DNA of 64,000 nt from Glandiceps talaboti (taxonomy: Eukaryota; Hemichordata; Enteropneusta; Spengelidae). Below, one piece after another: positions 1 through 12,582 of this stretch. Position 1 is the first letter of the stretch; every line of letters begins with the position of its first letter. Under the pieces are notes generated by a model. That model saw only the letters and a list, made by a program, of their open reading frames with translations, was not told where the DNA came from and searched no databases. Both the position numbers and the translations under genes were made by a program. The stretch lies in NCBI RefSeq assembly GCF_964340395.1, contig NC_135549.1:20051342-20115341 (forward strand), given 5' to 3'.

Positions 1-445
1 TAACAATGTAACAAAACGGTTCTTTCCACGTTATTATATTGTATAATATATAAATGCTAACTATGTGTGAATAGTAATTGCCATAGTGATGTATCCAAAC
101 AACTAGTTATAGAGAGTGTAACTATTTCCTTATCAAATGTTCATAAATCATTAAACCGGTACAGTAACTTTTAACTTCCACGTTGTCACTACTATTCAAT
201 AATTTGTTTTCGGCAAGATCACAGTGTACAAGGTTTTAACGTGAGTATTAACTCTATCCCATGCTGAACTTAGAATCGACCGTTATCCAACATGAAAAGA
301 CATACACATATTTGGTGGTCCAGTGAGATCATCAATCTATATAGCTCACTATTAAGCGCGGATAAACGTTGAAAGTAGTGGGTAATTCCATCAAATTGCT
401 ATATATAAAAGAAGTGCGCGATACTAAAGCATCGTTAAACCTCGT
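1..445. other. Non-coding AT-rich flank
   Basis: No convincing coding, RNA or repeat signal was seen. The reading frame that opens at 369 runs straight into the TATG microsatellite and is not a gene. Confidence 0.6.
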
Positions 446-552
446 TTATGTATGTATGTATGTATGTATGTATGTATGTATGTATGTATGTATGTATGTA
501 TGTATGTACATTTGTATGTATGTATGTATGTATGTATGTATGTATGTATGTA
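446..552. repeat. (TATG)n microsatellite
   Basis: About 107 bases of TATG units, interrupted once near 508-515 by ACATTTG. The Met-Tyr-Val-Cys reading frames across it are artefacts of the repeat. Confidence 0.97.
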
Positions 553-770
553 CCATACAGAACACATACTCAACAACTCAAACTGCACATACAGCAAATT
601 CTATTTCTTTATATTTCCCTCTAACAGTACACCACAAAGTCGTTAATCACATCACATTTCCATGACACTGTCCACAATATGTTTAACTGTTGCAATGTCA
701 CCAACCCTAAAATAAATGTGCTGCCATGCCAAGACTTTGTTCAATTTGTTCGAAACAGATATATATACAA

Positions 771-826
771 ACACAAAATACACAAGTTATGGTACGGAGC
801 CGTCCCATAACTTGTGTATTTTGTGT
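771..826. repeat. 56-nt near-perfect hairpin
   Basis: Arms 771-792 and 805-826 are perfect 22-base reverse complements. After one mismatch (T793/C804) the pairing resumes as ACGG (794-797) with CCGT (800-803) around a two-base loop. It resembles a compact foldback or a small hairpin RNA, but nothing shows that it is transcribed. Confidence 0.85.
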
Positions 827-900
827 AATACAGCTCTACTTCTCAGTATTGAGCGCTTTTCCTTCAATTTAATTATGACTTACCTCTTACACTGAATTAG

Positions 901-918
901 TATATATATATATATATA
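901..918. repeat. Short (TA)9 tract
   Basis: Nine TA units lie about 60 bases before the foldback element at 980. A much longer (TA)n follows the element, so TA repeats lie on both sides of it. Confidence 0.9.
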
Positions 919-1005
919 ACTCGGTGAGTATCAATCTGCTAAGACAGTGCTCTATACCGCAGTGGCAGAGCGTGATAGTTTTGGTAGTACTGGAACTCTT
1001 TCTTG

Positions 1006-1048
1006 GTTGTAACTCGGAGTTTCACGCATGGCGCGATCATCAGACAAC
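1006..1048 (-). ncRNA. Hammerhead-ribozyme-like motif (copy A, left arm)
   Basis: This is the exact reverse complement of 1051-1093, so a transcript of the minus strand would carry the same motif with the same core and the same stem II mismatch. A transcript of either strand would also contain the complementary arm. That arm could compete with the ribozyme fold by forming the 69-bp hairpin. Confidence 0.55.
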
Positions 1049-1050
1049 TC

Positions 1051-1093
1051 GTTGTCTGATGATCGCGCCATGCGTGAAACTCCGAGTTACAAC
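1051..1093 (+). ncRNA. Hammerhead-ribozyme-like motif, minimal stem III (copy A, right arm)
   Basis: The elements occur in hammerhead order. Stem I 5' strand is GTTGT (1051-1055). The core is CTGATGA (1056-1062). Stem II lies in 1063-1075, with CGCG/TGCG pairing around a CCA loop. GAA follows at 1076-1078. Stem III is ACT/AGT with loop CCG (1079-1087). The cleavage-site base is T1088. Stem I closes with ACAAC (1089-1093). Stems I and III pair perfectly, and the site reads GTT, which fits the GUH rule. The weak point is a T/T mismatch at the pair next to the core in stem II (1063/1075), normally G-C. Self-cleavage is untested. Confidence 0.6.
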
Positions 1094-1115
1094 CAAGAAA
1101 GAGTTCCAGTACTAC

Positions 1116-1235
<120 letters not shown>

Positions 1236-1519
1236 CGTTTTGGCACCATGAACCGAAGTAGTGTGGAGTATGATTTTCTCCACATCAAGTATGCACTAAG
1301 AAATACAAATACTTGATGAAAGTTAATGTCCTCAAAAAAGTAATGACTATGCACACACATGCTAAGGAGTACATGCACATGACCAGTCATCGTTATGATC
1401 CTAGGATAAAAAAAAAGATATCACAATCTATCATTATCCCTATGTGTTGACAATTTTGACTGAAAAGTACGATTTCTGAAATTTGCTTTTGTAAAACGAA
1501 TGCCTGTGGTGAACTAGTT

Positions 1520-2025
1520 TAATGTGCGTATTACTTTCTTTGTAGAAATACAAGTATAATATATAAATGTTATAGTCCAACTTGATAAACGTGCAAAAAC
1601 CCATGGATATATTTCGTATGCGTTGTTGATGTGATAACTGAGAATTAAGAGAGTAACATATTGTCTTTTGTATTGTATAGGGTAGTTGGTTGGTGAATCA
1701 ATATTATTGACAGGGAAGACAGTAAGACAGTCTCTTGAAAGCAAACAGAAACGCATGAGCGAGCAGTCCAATCACAATCGAACGTCTACCCCTCGAAGGC
1801 ACCTTTTTTCCATGAAATCGGGACTTTTAATGATGGCTACGCATACATTTGTAGCTAGAGGTTGAAATGTGTTATCTTTTACTACCCACTCCATTAACAA
1901 TGCAGACGAAATATATCCATGGGGTTTTTTTTGTCGCAAGTTTATCAAGTTGCATGGACTACAACTTTTAAATATTAAACGGGTATTGCTAATCTACACA
2001 AAGACCAAAGTGAACATTCTTAGAA
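1520..2025. repeat. Imperfect inverted-repeat element, about 500 bp
   Basis: The arm around 1520-1635, reverse-complemented, matches the arm around 1892-2025. Shared blocks include GACGAAATATATCCATGGG, GTTTATCAAGTTG and CTACA(C)AAAGA. The arms differ by substitutions and small indels and flank about 250 bases with no coding sign. This is the shape of a decayed foldback or MITE-like insertion lying upstream of receptor 1. I could not define target-site duplications. Confidence 0.6.
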
Positions 2026-2572
2026 TTTATGTTGGGCTAGAATAAACGCTGACGCGAATTCTTTAAAATGTAACCCAGCTGCTTACCTGGGTCGACGTCA
2101 TTATTGCCATTCTAATTCTCAATATAACATGTATTTGGTACTGTACCTAGTTAGTGGAATATTCAAACGTTTATTTCCATATTCAGTGCGCCATGTAAGT
2201 AATTCGGAAAACTTATAAGTGGATAGTCACGGTGAAAGATTAATCATGCAAGCTATTAATATAAATAGTGCTCCAGCGGGCGCTGCAACCCAAGTAATCA
2301 CCTGTACTATTTAACAAAAGGAATGGCGCATAGTGAATGAACATAGTTTATAGCGTTCCGTACAGTGTCATTGACTTATACTATAACGAATGAGGGATCG
2401 TCAGAACAGCAGTCAGTTCCGCGTCTGATCAGTCGTCTTAGCATTCGCAGGTCTAAACTGAAACCGAATTGAAGTTTACGTACTTTTCGCTTATCTTAAA
2501 TTGTGTATGTTTGCCTGTTTTCGTCAACAAGTATTTGTGCCGTGTAATACGTGGATTTATGTAAACTGTTAC
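2026..2572. other. Upstream region of GPCR 1
   Basis: No coding sign. There is a TATAAATA box-like string at 2260-2267 and an initiator-like TCAGTT at 2413-2418. The spacing between them (about 150 bases) is too long for one promoter, so either may be chance. The 5' UTR exon that must precede the splice acceptor at 2599 may lie here or further upstream. Confidence 0.4.
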
Positions 2573-2599
2573 CATTCTCTCTTCATTGCTTCCTCACAG
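2573..2599 (+). promoter_or_regulatory. 3' splice site before GPCR 1 start
   Basis: A pyrimidine-rich stretch (ATTCTCTCTTCATTGCTTCC) ends in TCACAG at 2599, twelve bases before the ATG at 2611. This argues that the upstream in-frame ATG at 2551 is intronic and that translation starts at 2611. The two other receptors show the same arrangement. Confidence 0.7.
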
Positions 2600-2610
2600 A
2601 TATATACAAG

Positions 2611-3750
2611 ATGTATCTCAATGCCAACTTTGCTGATAAAACAGGAGGTGGATACCAGTACTCGTCTGATAATGATAGCTTTCAAGTTAGTACCAATGCG
2701 TCAAACAATTCGAATCACTACTACTACTCCAACGAGTACTGTTCGATAGACTATAACGTCCTTTTCTACTGCAGAACCATTCTCAGTACAATCGCTCTTG
2801 TTGGGAATGTTTCATTTGTGTTCGTCGTAGCACGAGTTCGAGCAATGAACACCATCCCAAATTACCACTTCATTAACCTTGCCGCCACTTACACCATGGT
2901 AATCGTTGCAGAAATCTCTAATTTGGCAATATTTCGCCTTATGATGGATGGTTATCTACCGCAGAGCGTATCAATGACAATCTATAAGGTATTTCCAAAG
3001 GTTTGGATTTTCGTTACTCCACTGTTTCTAGTTACAGCATTGTTGACAATCACACTTATAAGTATTGAAAGATATATCGCCGTGTGTCATCCACTGAAAG
3101 CCAATGCATTAAATATACGGAGTCGAAGGCGAGTTATTACACTTATGATCTCAACGTGGATTGTTGGCCTAGCCATGGGTACATTCTCTCTTTGTGCCTT
3201 TTACTACCAGACAAGTCAGTCAACCCTAATTGCTTGGCTCATTACATTTGCATCTTTCACTGTTTTTCCGATCATCATTGTAGTTTCATGCTATGCGATG
3301 GTGGTTGAACTTTTCCTGATGAAGCGAGCAAATATTGGTCAACGTGCAAACAACAATAAAAGAAAAATTCGGAAAAGGAGAGAAGAACGGAACGTACTTA
3401 TGTTGTGCATTGCCATTACCCTGCTGTTCTTCGTATGTTTCACTCCTCTGGCCGCAAACCAAACAATCGGGGCGTACAATGCAATATGTAAACATGCATC
3501 AGTTGGGGAAGAGACGATGGCATGTATGCGTACAGCACAGACCCTCCTTTTACTTGCTCACCTGGCAATAAGTCCTATACTATACAACGTTGGAAGCAAA
3601 ATAAGAAGACGCGCATTCCGTTCAGCATTTATGTGCATTAAACCGGACAAATACGACTTAAATGTACGTTCCTTTCGAATGAAACGATTCAGGGTATACC
3701 GCAACAATGAACGAACGACAACATTGTCCGCATACAGTAATATGAAATAA
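2611..3750 (+). CDS. Class A (rhodopsin-family) orphan GPCR 1
   Basis: Predicted 379-residue seven-transmembrane receptor of the plasma membrane; ligand and G protein unknown. The Asn/Ser/Tyr-rich N-terminus has sequons at N21, N29 and N32. TM1 carries GNV (N66), TM4 W183, TM5 P220 and Y228. TM3 ends in ERYIAVCHP (R154). TM6 has CFTP with F277 in place of the usual toggle Trp. TM7 has SPILY (321-325) in place of NPxxY. The TM2 sodium-site Asp is Tyr (Y94). There is no TM3-top cysteine and ECL2 is very short. C44 before TM1 and C305 at the TM7 entry are shared with the two paralogs. ICL3 is strongly basic (250-260). I chose the start at 2611 over 2551 because a splice acceptor ends at 2599. 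The coding region is one intact exon. It is the most divergent of the three receptors. The GPCR call is secure; the subfamily is not. Confidence 0.93.
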   Translation: MYLNANFADKTGGGYQYSSDNDSFQVSTNASNNSNHYYYSNEYCSIDYNVLFYCRTILSTIALVGNVSFVFVVARVRAMNTIPNYHFINLAATYTMVIVAEISNLAIFRLMMDGYLPQSVSMTIYKVFPKVWIFVTPLFLVTALLTITLISIERYIAVCHPLKANALNIRSRRRVITLMISTWIVGLAMGTFSLCAFYYQTSQSTLIAWLITFASFTVFPIIIVVSCYAMVVELFLMKRANIGQRANNNKRKIRKRREERNVLMLCIAITLLFFVCFTPLAANQTIGAYNAICKHASVGEETMACMRTAQTLLLLAHLAISPILYNVGSKIRRRAFRSAFMCIKPDKYDLNVRSFRMKRFRVYRNNERTTTLSAYSNMK

Positions 3751-3944
3751 CCATGATCCCAAACAGTACAGGAAGAACAGTAAATGATAAATTCATCAGC
3801 TGTTTACAACGTCGCGGAAATTCGACGACCATATTGACAGTAACGTAATCAACTAATTTTGAGGCGACTCAAATATTTTGCTAGGAGGATATATGTAATA
3901 TAATTGTTAAAGATTCACTCACCCGTTCATATTTCTTTTCTGAA

Positions 3945-3950
3945 AATAAA
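3945..3950 (+). other. AATAAA polyadenylation signal candidate for GPCR 1
   Basis: An AATAAA hexamer lies about 195 bases after the stop codon, a plausible 3' UTR length. No supporting GU-rich element was assessed. Confidence 0.45.
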
Positions 3951-6213
<2,263 letters not shown>

Positions 6214-6362
6214 CGCAAAGAAGTTTATGAGAGTGAATAATCCTGTAATTATTGTCCTTATGACTGCATGTATGTTTTCCTGTTTTTGTTATGTATATAT
6301 TGAATGTTTCGTTATTTGGGCCGATGGCCTTGAACTACGAAATAAAGAGACCACTATATATC

Positions 6363-6364
<2 letters not shown>

Positions 6365-6427
<63 letters not shown>
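6365..6427. repeat. (TA)n tract, 63 bases
   Basis: Uninterrupted TA run about 150 bases after the previous tract. The long Tyr-Ile reading frames spanning both tracts are artefacts. Confidence 0.97.
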
Positions 6428-6429
<2 letters not shown>

Positions 6430-7574
6430 TTCTACTTACATATGTATTGAACACTGTTTACTCCAGTATAGGCATATTACATATACTGAGCTTATATACG
6501 TGTGTGTGTTTGATGTGTGTGTGTGTATTTGGTCGCTTGTGACGTTTCTGTCCTGGTTTTTCTTGTACTGATAATTGCTCACATTGATCGTTTTTGACTA
6601 ACGTACCTTACTTCATTTCTCCAAATATACGCTTAGATGAAGTATGAAGAAGGCTCAGTTACATAAAAACTGTTAGACTCCGAGATTCCTACAAGTTTTA
6701 AATACTTGTGTCTTCATGTGAAATGTTAGATTTGGATTTTGACTTCAGATGGAATAATAAATCAGGTCTCCTTCCAGTGACATGATGATGTGTGTGGGAG
6801 AGTCTTTGTTGTATGCAATAAGATTCGTCTTCCCTCCCTCGGTAAACACTTTTGTTTTAAGACCCGGAGTAGAACAACAACTACCTAAATATACACTACG
6901 GAAAACATAGCATTTTAACGTTTATTGAATTGTATAAGCAAATATTAACAATCAGGTTCAATGTATGAATTACATGTACTTTAAATACAGTTGAAATGAT
7001 GTTGGCTTGATGTTTCAATCATGGACATGATCGTGTTTACACAATGATTTCAACTCTAGACTAACAATAACATACACGTACAGCAAAGCTTCTGTCGAAA
7101 ACATTACGCATTGACTTGGTGAATTTAATGGCCTCAATTGTTTACTTTCTAACTGATAATCAACATCTAGTGACTTGACTACTTCTACATCCCCACTATA
7201 TGCGCGAGGTTTTTTTTGCATTTGAAGCTGTCTGAGTGAGTGTAGAATATACTACGTCACATGACTGAAACACCATGGTAACATTAATTATTTACACAGT
7301 GATGTCTTGGATAGGATGAACACTGTCTATACCACCATAACGTCCACATTGAATTACGTTGTCCGTCAATTATTTAAAAAAATACAAATAAAAACAATAA
7401 AAAACGGGTTTCTGCAGTGAACGACTTGTGTCTATAATTCATGCTTGAGGTAGATCATACACCACACCAGGTAACTTCATTGATTTTTGTTAGGTTTACT
7501 ATTACAATGTACTTATTTCATTGTAACTATTGAAACATATTGAATCATGTCTAGCAATTGTGAATGGGTGAAGC
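6428..7574. other. Intergenic, no gene seen
   Basis: Contains a short (GT)n at about 6501-6530 and otherwise unremarkable AT-rich sequence between the converging 3' ends of receptors 1 and 2. Confidence 0.55.
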
Positions 7575-7580
7575 TTTAAT
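7575..7580 (-). other. ATTAAA polyadenylation signal candidate for GPCR 2
   Basis: TTTAAT on the + strand reads ATTAAA on the minus strand, about 420 bases after the receptor 2 stop. It is a variant signal and only a weak candidate. Confidence 0.3.
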
Positions 7581-8001
7581 GACTTTGAAACATTACACCA
7601 TGACATAATGTCTTCTCAATAAACTCGGAAATATCCACTGAATAGTGTCGTTTATAAAGTACATTTATGTATGCCTTGCCTCCATCTCTCACGCCGTACT
7701 GACTTGGGTGTGCTTCTAAGTATGGTTTAGCGTTAATGTACGAGATTGGCCATTTTGCGACCCTGACGTCAGTCGCGAACGTGACCGCAGTTACAAACTG
7801 GGCAACTTTTACATTTATGCAGACAAACATAAACTTTGTAGAATGTATATCCAATTTATGTAAACGTGTTCAGACAGCTTTACAAATGTACTGGTATCAG
7901 GACTTGTACATCTAGGAACGATTACATCATGCATGGCTTCCATTACTATAAACAAGTTTTGTGAATTACAAAAAACAAATTTCGCAAAGTGCTAAACAAA
8001 A

Positions 8002-8997
8002 TTACAGTTCAAAGTGCTTACCAAGAGATTCGATACTATCCCGACAAACTTTGCGAAAGGCGGTCCGATGATTTTTGCTGCCGACGTTGTATAGAATAGG
8101 GTTTAAAGTGAAATGTAAGACCACCATATTCCGTGCTACGACAGCAAGGCAAGTCAGATTCTTCTGCGCAACGTGTCCAAGAATAACGGAGAATGGAACT
8201 ATTAGGTATACCGCCGCCAGAGGCGAAAAACTTATAAAAAACACAACAGTTATCATTACACAGAGAAAGAGAACCTGGTTTTCTTCAGTAAAGCACATGG
8301 TGCGCCTGGGAAGTACCGATCGACGTGGTCTGCTTGACAACATTTTCTTTGCGATGAATATATATGAGACAACAACAGTAAGGATAGAAATCAAGATGCA
8401 GAAAACTAGCAGGAACAGTAAAACTATAAACAGCGACCTCTGGAGGCTGCTTTGGTAGATGAGTATGTCTCCAATTGCTACCACTATTCCATATATCCAA
8501 CATACGGCGATGCAAACGATAATCCTCTGCGAACTTCGTAGTTTTAATTTCTGTGCTTTGAAAGGGTGACAAATAGCAATATACCGACTGAGGCTTATTA
8601 GCGCCACAGTGAGCATCGACACACAGAAAGCTACATCGGTGATGGAATGTCCACCTTCAATGTGAAACTTCAATAAAGGTTTAATGTCGAATTTCCTCGC
8701 GATTAAATTAATGATAGAATATGTCATAAACAGCGTATCTGCCATTGAAAGGTTGATAAACAGGAAATTCGGAATCGTTCTCATAGCCTTCACTTTGACC
8801 ACCACAACGAAAAATGTCACATTCCCAACGAGGGAAATAGAACACGCTACAGCATAGAATACAAAAGTGACGTTTTGGTATTTGATTTCACAGCCCACTT
8901 CGTTCGCCGTGGGTTCTTCTTCCCCGGAGAGGGACATATTTTCACTACTTGCAAATGTCATCATTGATGTCACTGCAGACGTCATCGTAGATACCAT
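8002..8997 (-). CDS. Class A (rhodopsin-family) orphan GPCR 2
   Basis: Predicted 331-residue seven-transmembrane receptor. The N-terminus is short and acidic (GEEEP) with sequons at N20 and N42. TM1 has GNV (N59), TM2 NLSMAD with D87 intact, TM4 W167, and TM7 NPILY (299-303) followed by a short C-terminal tail. The DRY box reads SRY (137-139). TM6 reads SFSP, with F257 at the toggle position. TM5 has Ser (S204) in place of the usual proline. No cysteine sits at the top of TM3 and ECL2 has none. C36 and C283 match the paired positions in the other two receptors. The start at 8997 is preferred over the in-frame ATG at 9012 because an acceptor ends at 9001 and the context is GCAATGG. It is closely similar to receptor 3, with SITDVAF, VSMLTVALISL and GSKNHRTAF in common. 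It is intact and single-exon. The ligand is unknown. Confidence 0.94.
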   Translation of the reverse strand: MVSTMTSAVTSMMTFASSENMSLSGEEEPTANEVGCEIKYQNVTFVFYAVACSISLVGNVTFFVVVVKVKAMRTIPNFLFINLSMADTLFMTYSIINLIARKFDIKPLLKFHIEGGHSITDVAFCVSMLTVALISLSRYIAICHPFKAQKLKLRSSQRIIVCIAVCWIYGIVVAIGDILIYQSSLQRSLFIVLLFLLVFCILISILTVVVSYIFIAKKMLSSRPRRSVLPRRTMCFTEENQVLFLCVMITVVFFISFSPLAAVYLIVPFSVILGHVAQKNLTCLAVVARNMVVLHFTLNPILYNVGSKNHRTAFRKVCRDSIESLGKHFEL

Positions 8998-9000
8998 TGC

Positions 9001-9020
9001 CTGAAAATACAATATTGATT
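9001..9020 (-). promoter_or_regulatory. 3' splice site before GPCR 2 start
   Basis: On the minus strand a T-rich stretch ends in TATTTTCAG at 9001, followed by GCAATGG. Only three bases of leader separate the splice junction from the start codon. Confidence 0.75.
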
Positions 9021-9229
9021 AGAGTCAAGAAATGTTATCAGGTAAAATCACAAATTAAAAAAAAAATTGTTAGACTGTGTACTGCAGATTACATGTTTAG
9101 TAGTCTTTCACATATTTTCTTTATACCTTCGATTCAAACAAATTTTTTTTTTTGCCATTTACCTATATGGATGGACGGCTTATTCAATTGTGTAAGATAC
9201 AGAATCAAAGTAGCTAGCACAGTAGGGGA

Positions 9230-9256
9230 GAGATCAATAGTTCAATTTAAGATTCA
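9230..9256 (+). repeat. Extra copy of the GATCAATAGTTCAAT terminal sequence
   Basis: GAGATCAATAGTTCAAT followed by TTAAGATTC is nearly the same as the left terminal repeat of the element at 9407, in the same orientation and 180 bases upstream. It may be the remnant of a nested or tandem copy. Confidence 0.7.
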
Positions 9257-9406
9257 TTTAAAGTCAACAGATTCGCTAATCAACACACAGCCATGCTTGT
9301 CTCTTGACTCATCCGTTGGTACTGTAAATATAAAGGCTGTCTTATTCAGACCAGAAGTATTTTTTTCCAAAAACCTACATTTCCGCACTGAGGGAATATC
9401 TCAAGG

Positions 9407-9780
9407 GGTGAGATCAATAGTTCAATGTAGGATTTTAAAAAGAAAGTAAAATTATTTTTCTTTTGGGGTGGGGGTGGGGGTTGAGCCATTTGAGTTCTTA
9501 TCCTACAAAATGGATTTTACTTTTAATGGATGTTTTTTGTAACTCTAAATACAAATATTTCTTTAAAAAATGTCAAATTGAGATATGGAAGAATTTTTGC
9601 TATGGTAAATGCATTGCACTAAAATAAAGTAAAGTCTCAAAAAAATAACTATAAAATTAGTTGTGCGGTTTGAAATAATTTTCAATTTTGATTGATTTAG
9701 TTAGAAAGGGGATGGAGTGGGGGTCTGAGGATATAAGAATTTAGGGGTTGTTTATCCTACATTGAACTATTGATCTCGCC
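9407..9780. mobile_element. Small non-autonomous TIR element (MITE-like)
   Basis: Terminal inverted repeats at 9407-9433 and 9754-9780 include 24 exactly complementary bases (outer sequence GAGATCAATAGTTCAATG). The 374-base element encodes no protein, and its interior has G-rich stretches near each end. It lies upstream of the GPCR 2 splice acceptor, so it is in the 5' intron or the promoter region of that gene. Target-site duplications are not clear, so the superfamily is not assigned. Confidence 0.75.
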
Positions 9781-11396
9781 AAAAAGTGAACTATAATTGT
9801 TGATTGGGTCTTTGTAATGCAGTCAACAGATTCGAGAAAGTTCGATTAGAAAGAAACGCACACCGTATTCAACACCATACTCTTTATCTCTGATCGTCAC
9901 GACGCACTAGAGATAGTCGGATGAACTACCGACGATATAGTCAATTAGTATTCCACATGACGATGTACGATTGAACACACACACGGAGGATATTGGCATT
10001 GCACAACCCCTGAAAGGCTTTACAAAGCACGAAATATACTATATGTTGATCAATTGCTTTTACAAAGTGCACATCCTGATAAATGATTCCGGGTTCAAGT
10101 AAATGCCACGTGTTGCCCTTATTCTAATAAACACGAAGGCTACGTAGGTGGATAGGAATTATTTAGAAAAAAGTGTTTCACTGTGTAAAAAAAAACAAAA
10201 AAAACATCATTTTTTTCTTTTTTATACGACTTTTTTATACGACAGCTAAATGTCAAAAACACACGTACTTGTAGTTAGCAAGGATCAACGGGATCAACGT
10301 TTGACAGTTACAGTAACATTTATCTGAACACTTGTTTATGGATCACATCAAAAGTTAATCCAAATTATTATCATCCTGTTACCGAAATAATGTCACATGG
10401 ACTACAAGTAAAACTTTTCTTTGATGGTGCCTGCGATCGAGTGATCAGTGTTGACAACTACAATCATGTGTACAAGTAAAAATGTAAGCGATCTGTCGCC
10501 TAAGATCGATAACAGACTAGTATGGCAACAACTGGCGCTATATTTGAATTTGTTTACGACTTGAAGTTATCAGTCACGGTAGCGTCGCCTACAATTGTGG
10601 CACTGATTTAATCTGACCATATTGGATTTGGTAGAAATAACAAAAAAAAAAAACTTTTTCAAATTTCATTTAAACGCACTCTTAGCCAGTATTTTTGAAT
10701 AAAATAGTTTTTTCCAAATTTTCCTCACTCTATGATGATTTAGATACATGTCAGAAATATTGATTACAATGACATCACTTAACAGTTTTGAACTCTCCAT
10801 TTCACATACACGTACCTGAAAGGAAATTCGGATCGAATAATCTAGTCTCGCCATCGATTCTGAAGGTGAAGTTTGACGTTTAAAACCCTTGTAGTATAGT
10901 GTCCTTATCTACATGACATGTGTGTTTGACCACTCATCGGTTAATTGAATCTTTTACTGACACTGAGTTCGAAATAGCATTGAGTGTGAATAACAATCGA
11001 TTATCCTCAGTACAATATCCACTGATTAAATGAATGCCGCAATAAACTGTCCTGCATTACCCTTTATAATCAGTTAACATTGAATCGTTTGAACTGCGCT
11101 TTATTCGTGAAAACACTTCTCCGTGCCCCGATGCGAAATTTCTGGCAGAGACAACACTATATGCTTGGAGTTAATTACCAGACTGTGTGTTATATAGGTA
11201 AAGATTAAGTTCTATATAAAGGACAAGACTTAAAGTTAGAAAGCTTCACATTATGAAAAAAAATAGTATAGTGGACTGAGTAGAAACGTACAAAGCTCTG
11301 GATTAACGGAAAGCTTACATCAAACAAATACAACACACACACTTTCCTTTGTTAGGAAAGCACGAGTAACGTCTTTCGCATAAACAATTTTTATCA

Positions 11397-11399
<3 letters not shown>
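9781..11399. other. Intergenic or upstream of GPCR 2, no gene seen
   Basis: No coding sign. It should contain the 5' exon and promoter of receptor 2, but I cannot place them. A/T homopolymers lie near 10188-10240. Confidence 0.5.

Positions 11400-11432
<33 letters not shown>
11400..11432. repeat. Short (TA)n tract
   Basis: About 33 bases of TA with one GTA interruption. Confidence 0.9.
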
Positions 11433-12545
11433 AATTATAGAACTAATCTAGATTCATAATATTCACTACGCCCACGGGAAAAAAATCATGTGCAGGTGAT
11501 AATTGTTTATTAGTTAGTGTATGAGCAGTATGAATGGATGATCATTTTCTGTTAGTATCAACGGAGGGTGTTCACCGCCGCATGACGAACGAAAAACACA
11601 CTTCCGACATTACTGCTTTAATAAACTAAATCTGTTCCCTGATCCTTTTAGGAGTATAAAACATGCCCTATCATTGAACCATACAGATATTACCAGGAAG
11701 GTTTATGTCTACTCTTTACTGAAAGTGAAGTTGTCGACGAGTTAACAATTTGAAGTGATTGCTGTTATACCTTATTCTACATATATAAGTTCATACCCTT
11801 CTTTATTCTCACTGGCTGTACATTCAAAGTATTACATAAACAACACCAAACGATAAGGTTGCATGGCGACACATTAAACATATGATTATAGAAAAAGCTG
11901 ACAAGTTTACATCTTTGGCAATGACAAATTGATTAAACGCTTGTACATGGACACATTTGTATTAAAATATTCACTTCTAATGATATTAACATGATTAAAC
12001 ATTGTTGTAGCGCAACCTAAAAAAATTGTATATTCGACCCTACGATAGATGTAAAAACTGTGTATCTCTGGCAAAGTGACGGGGTACACAGAATCAATAA
12101 AAATGGGTTCACTGGGTGGATACTACAGCAAATATTTAAGAACAAAACCACACTCAAAAACCATTCTACATGTATGTAACCTAAGAGGTGATAAACTAAA
12201 CTAAAATCAAGATGAAATATATAACTGTGATTACACCAACGTGAAGTTGAAGCAGACTTATGGAAGACATTTTGTAATATAAATATCTGAGTAGATGCAT
12301 ACTGTGTTTTGTATGACCAATGACCTCATCAACATTTCCTACGTGTTATTAATTTTGTTCAAATAAAAAAATATATTCCAAGATATATTTTATTCCATGA
12401 TGTAGCCGCTTTTAAATTCGTTTCTTTCAACATTATAACTCGATATATTATTTTGTCTATGTCAGGAATATATTTTGAACTTAATACACCATTGGTCCCA
12501 TTCACTCGAGGTTGAGTTGACACTCTTAACTTCAAGAAGGTGATG
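11433..12545. other. Intergenic, no gene seen
   Basis: AT-rich DNA with no coding, RNA or repeat signal that I could support. Confidence 0.55.
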
Positions 12546-12582
12546 TTTGGTTGGTTGGTTGGTTGGTTGGTTGGTTGGTTGA
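12546..12582. repeat. (TTGG)n microsatellite
   Basis: About nine TTGG units. Confidence 0.95.

Noticed and set aside
7576-7854. 92-codon minus-strand frame downstream of receptor 2
   Set aside because: Probably within the receptor 2 3' UTR or intergenic. No domain recognised.
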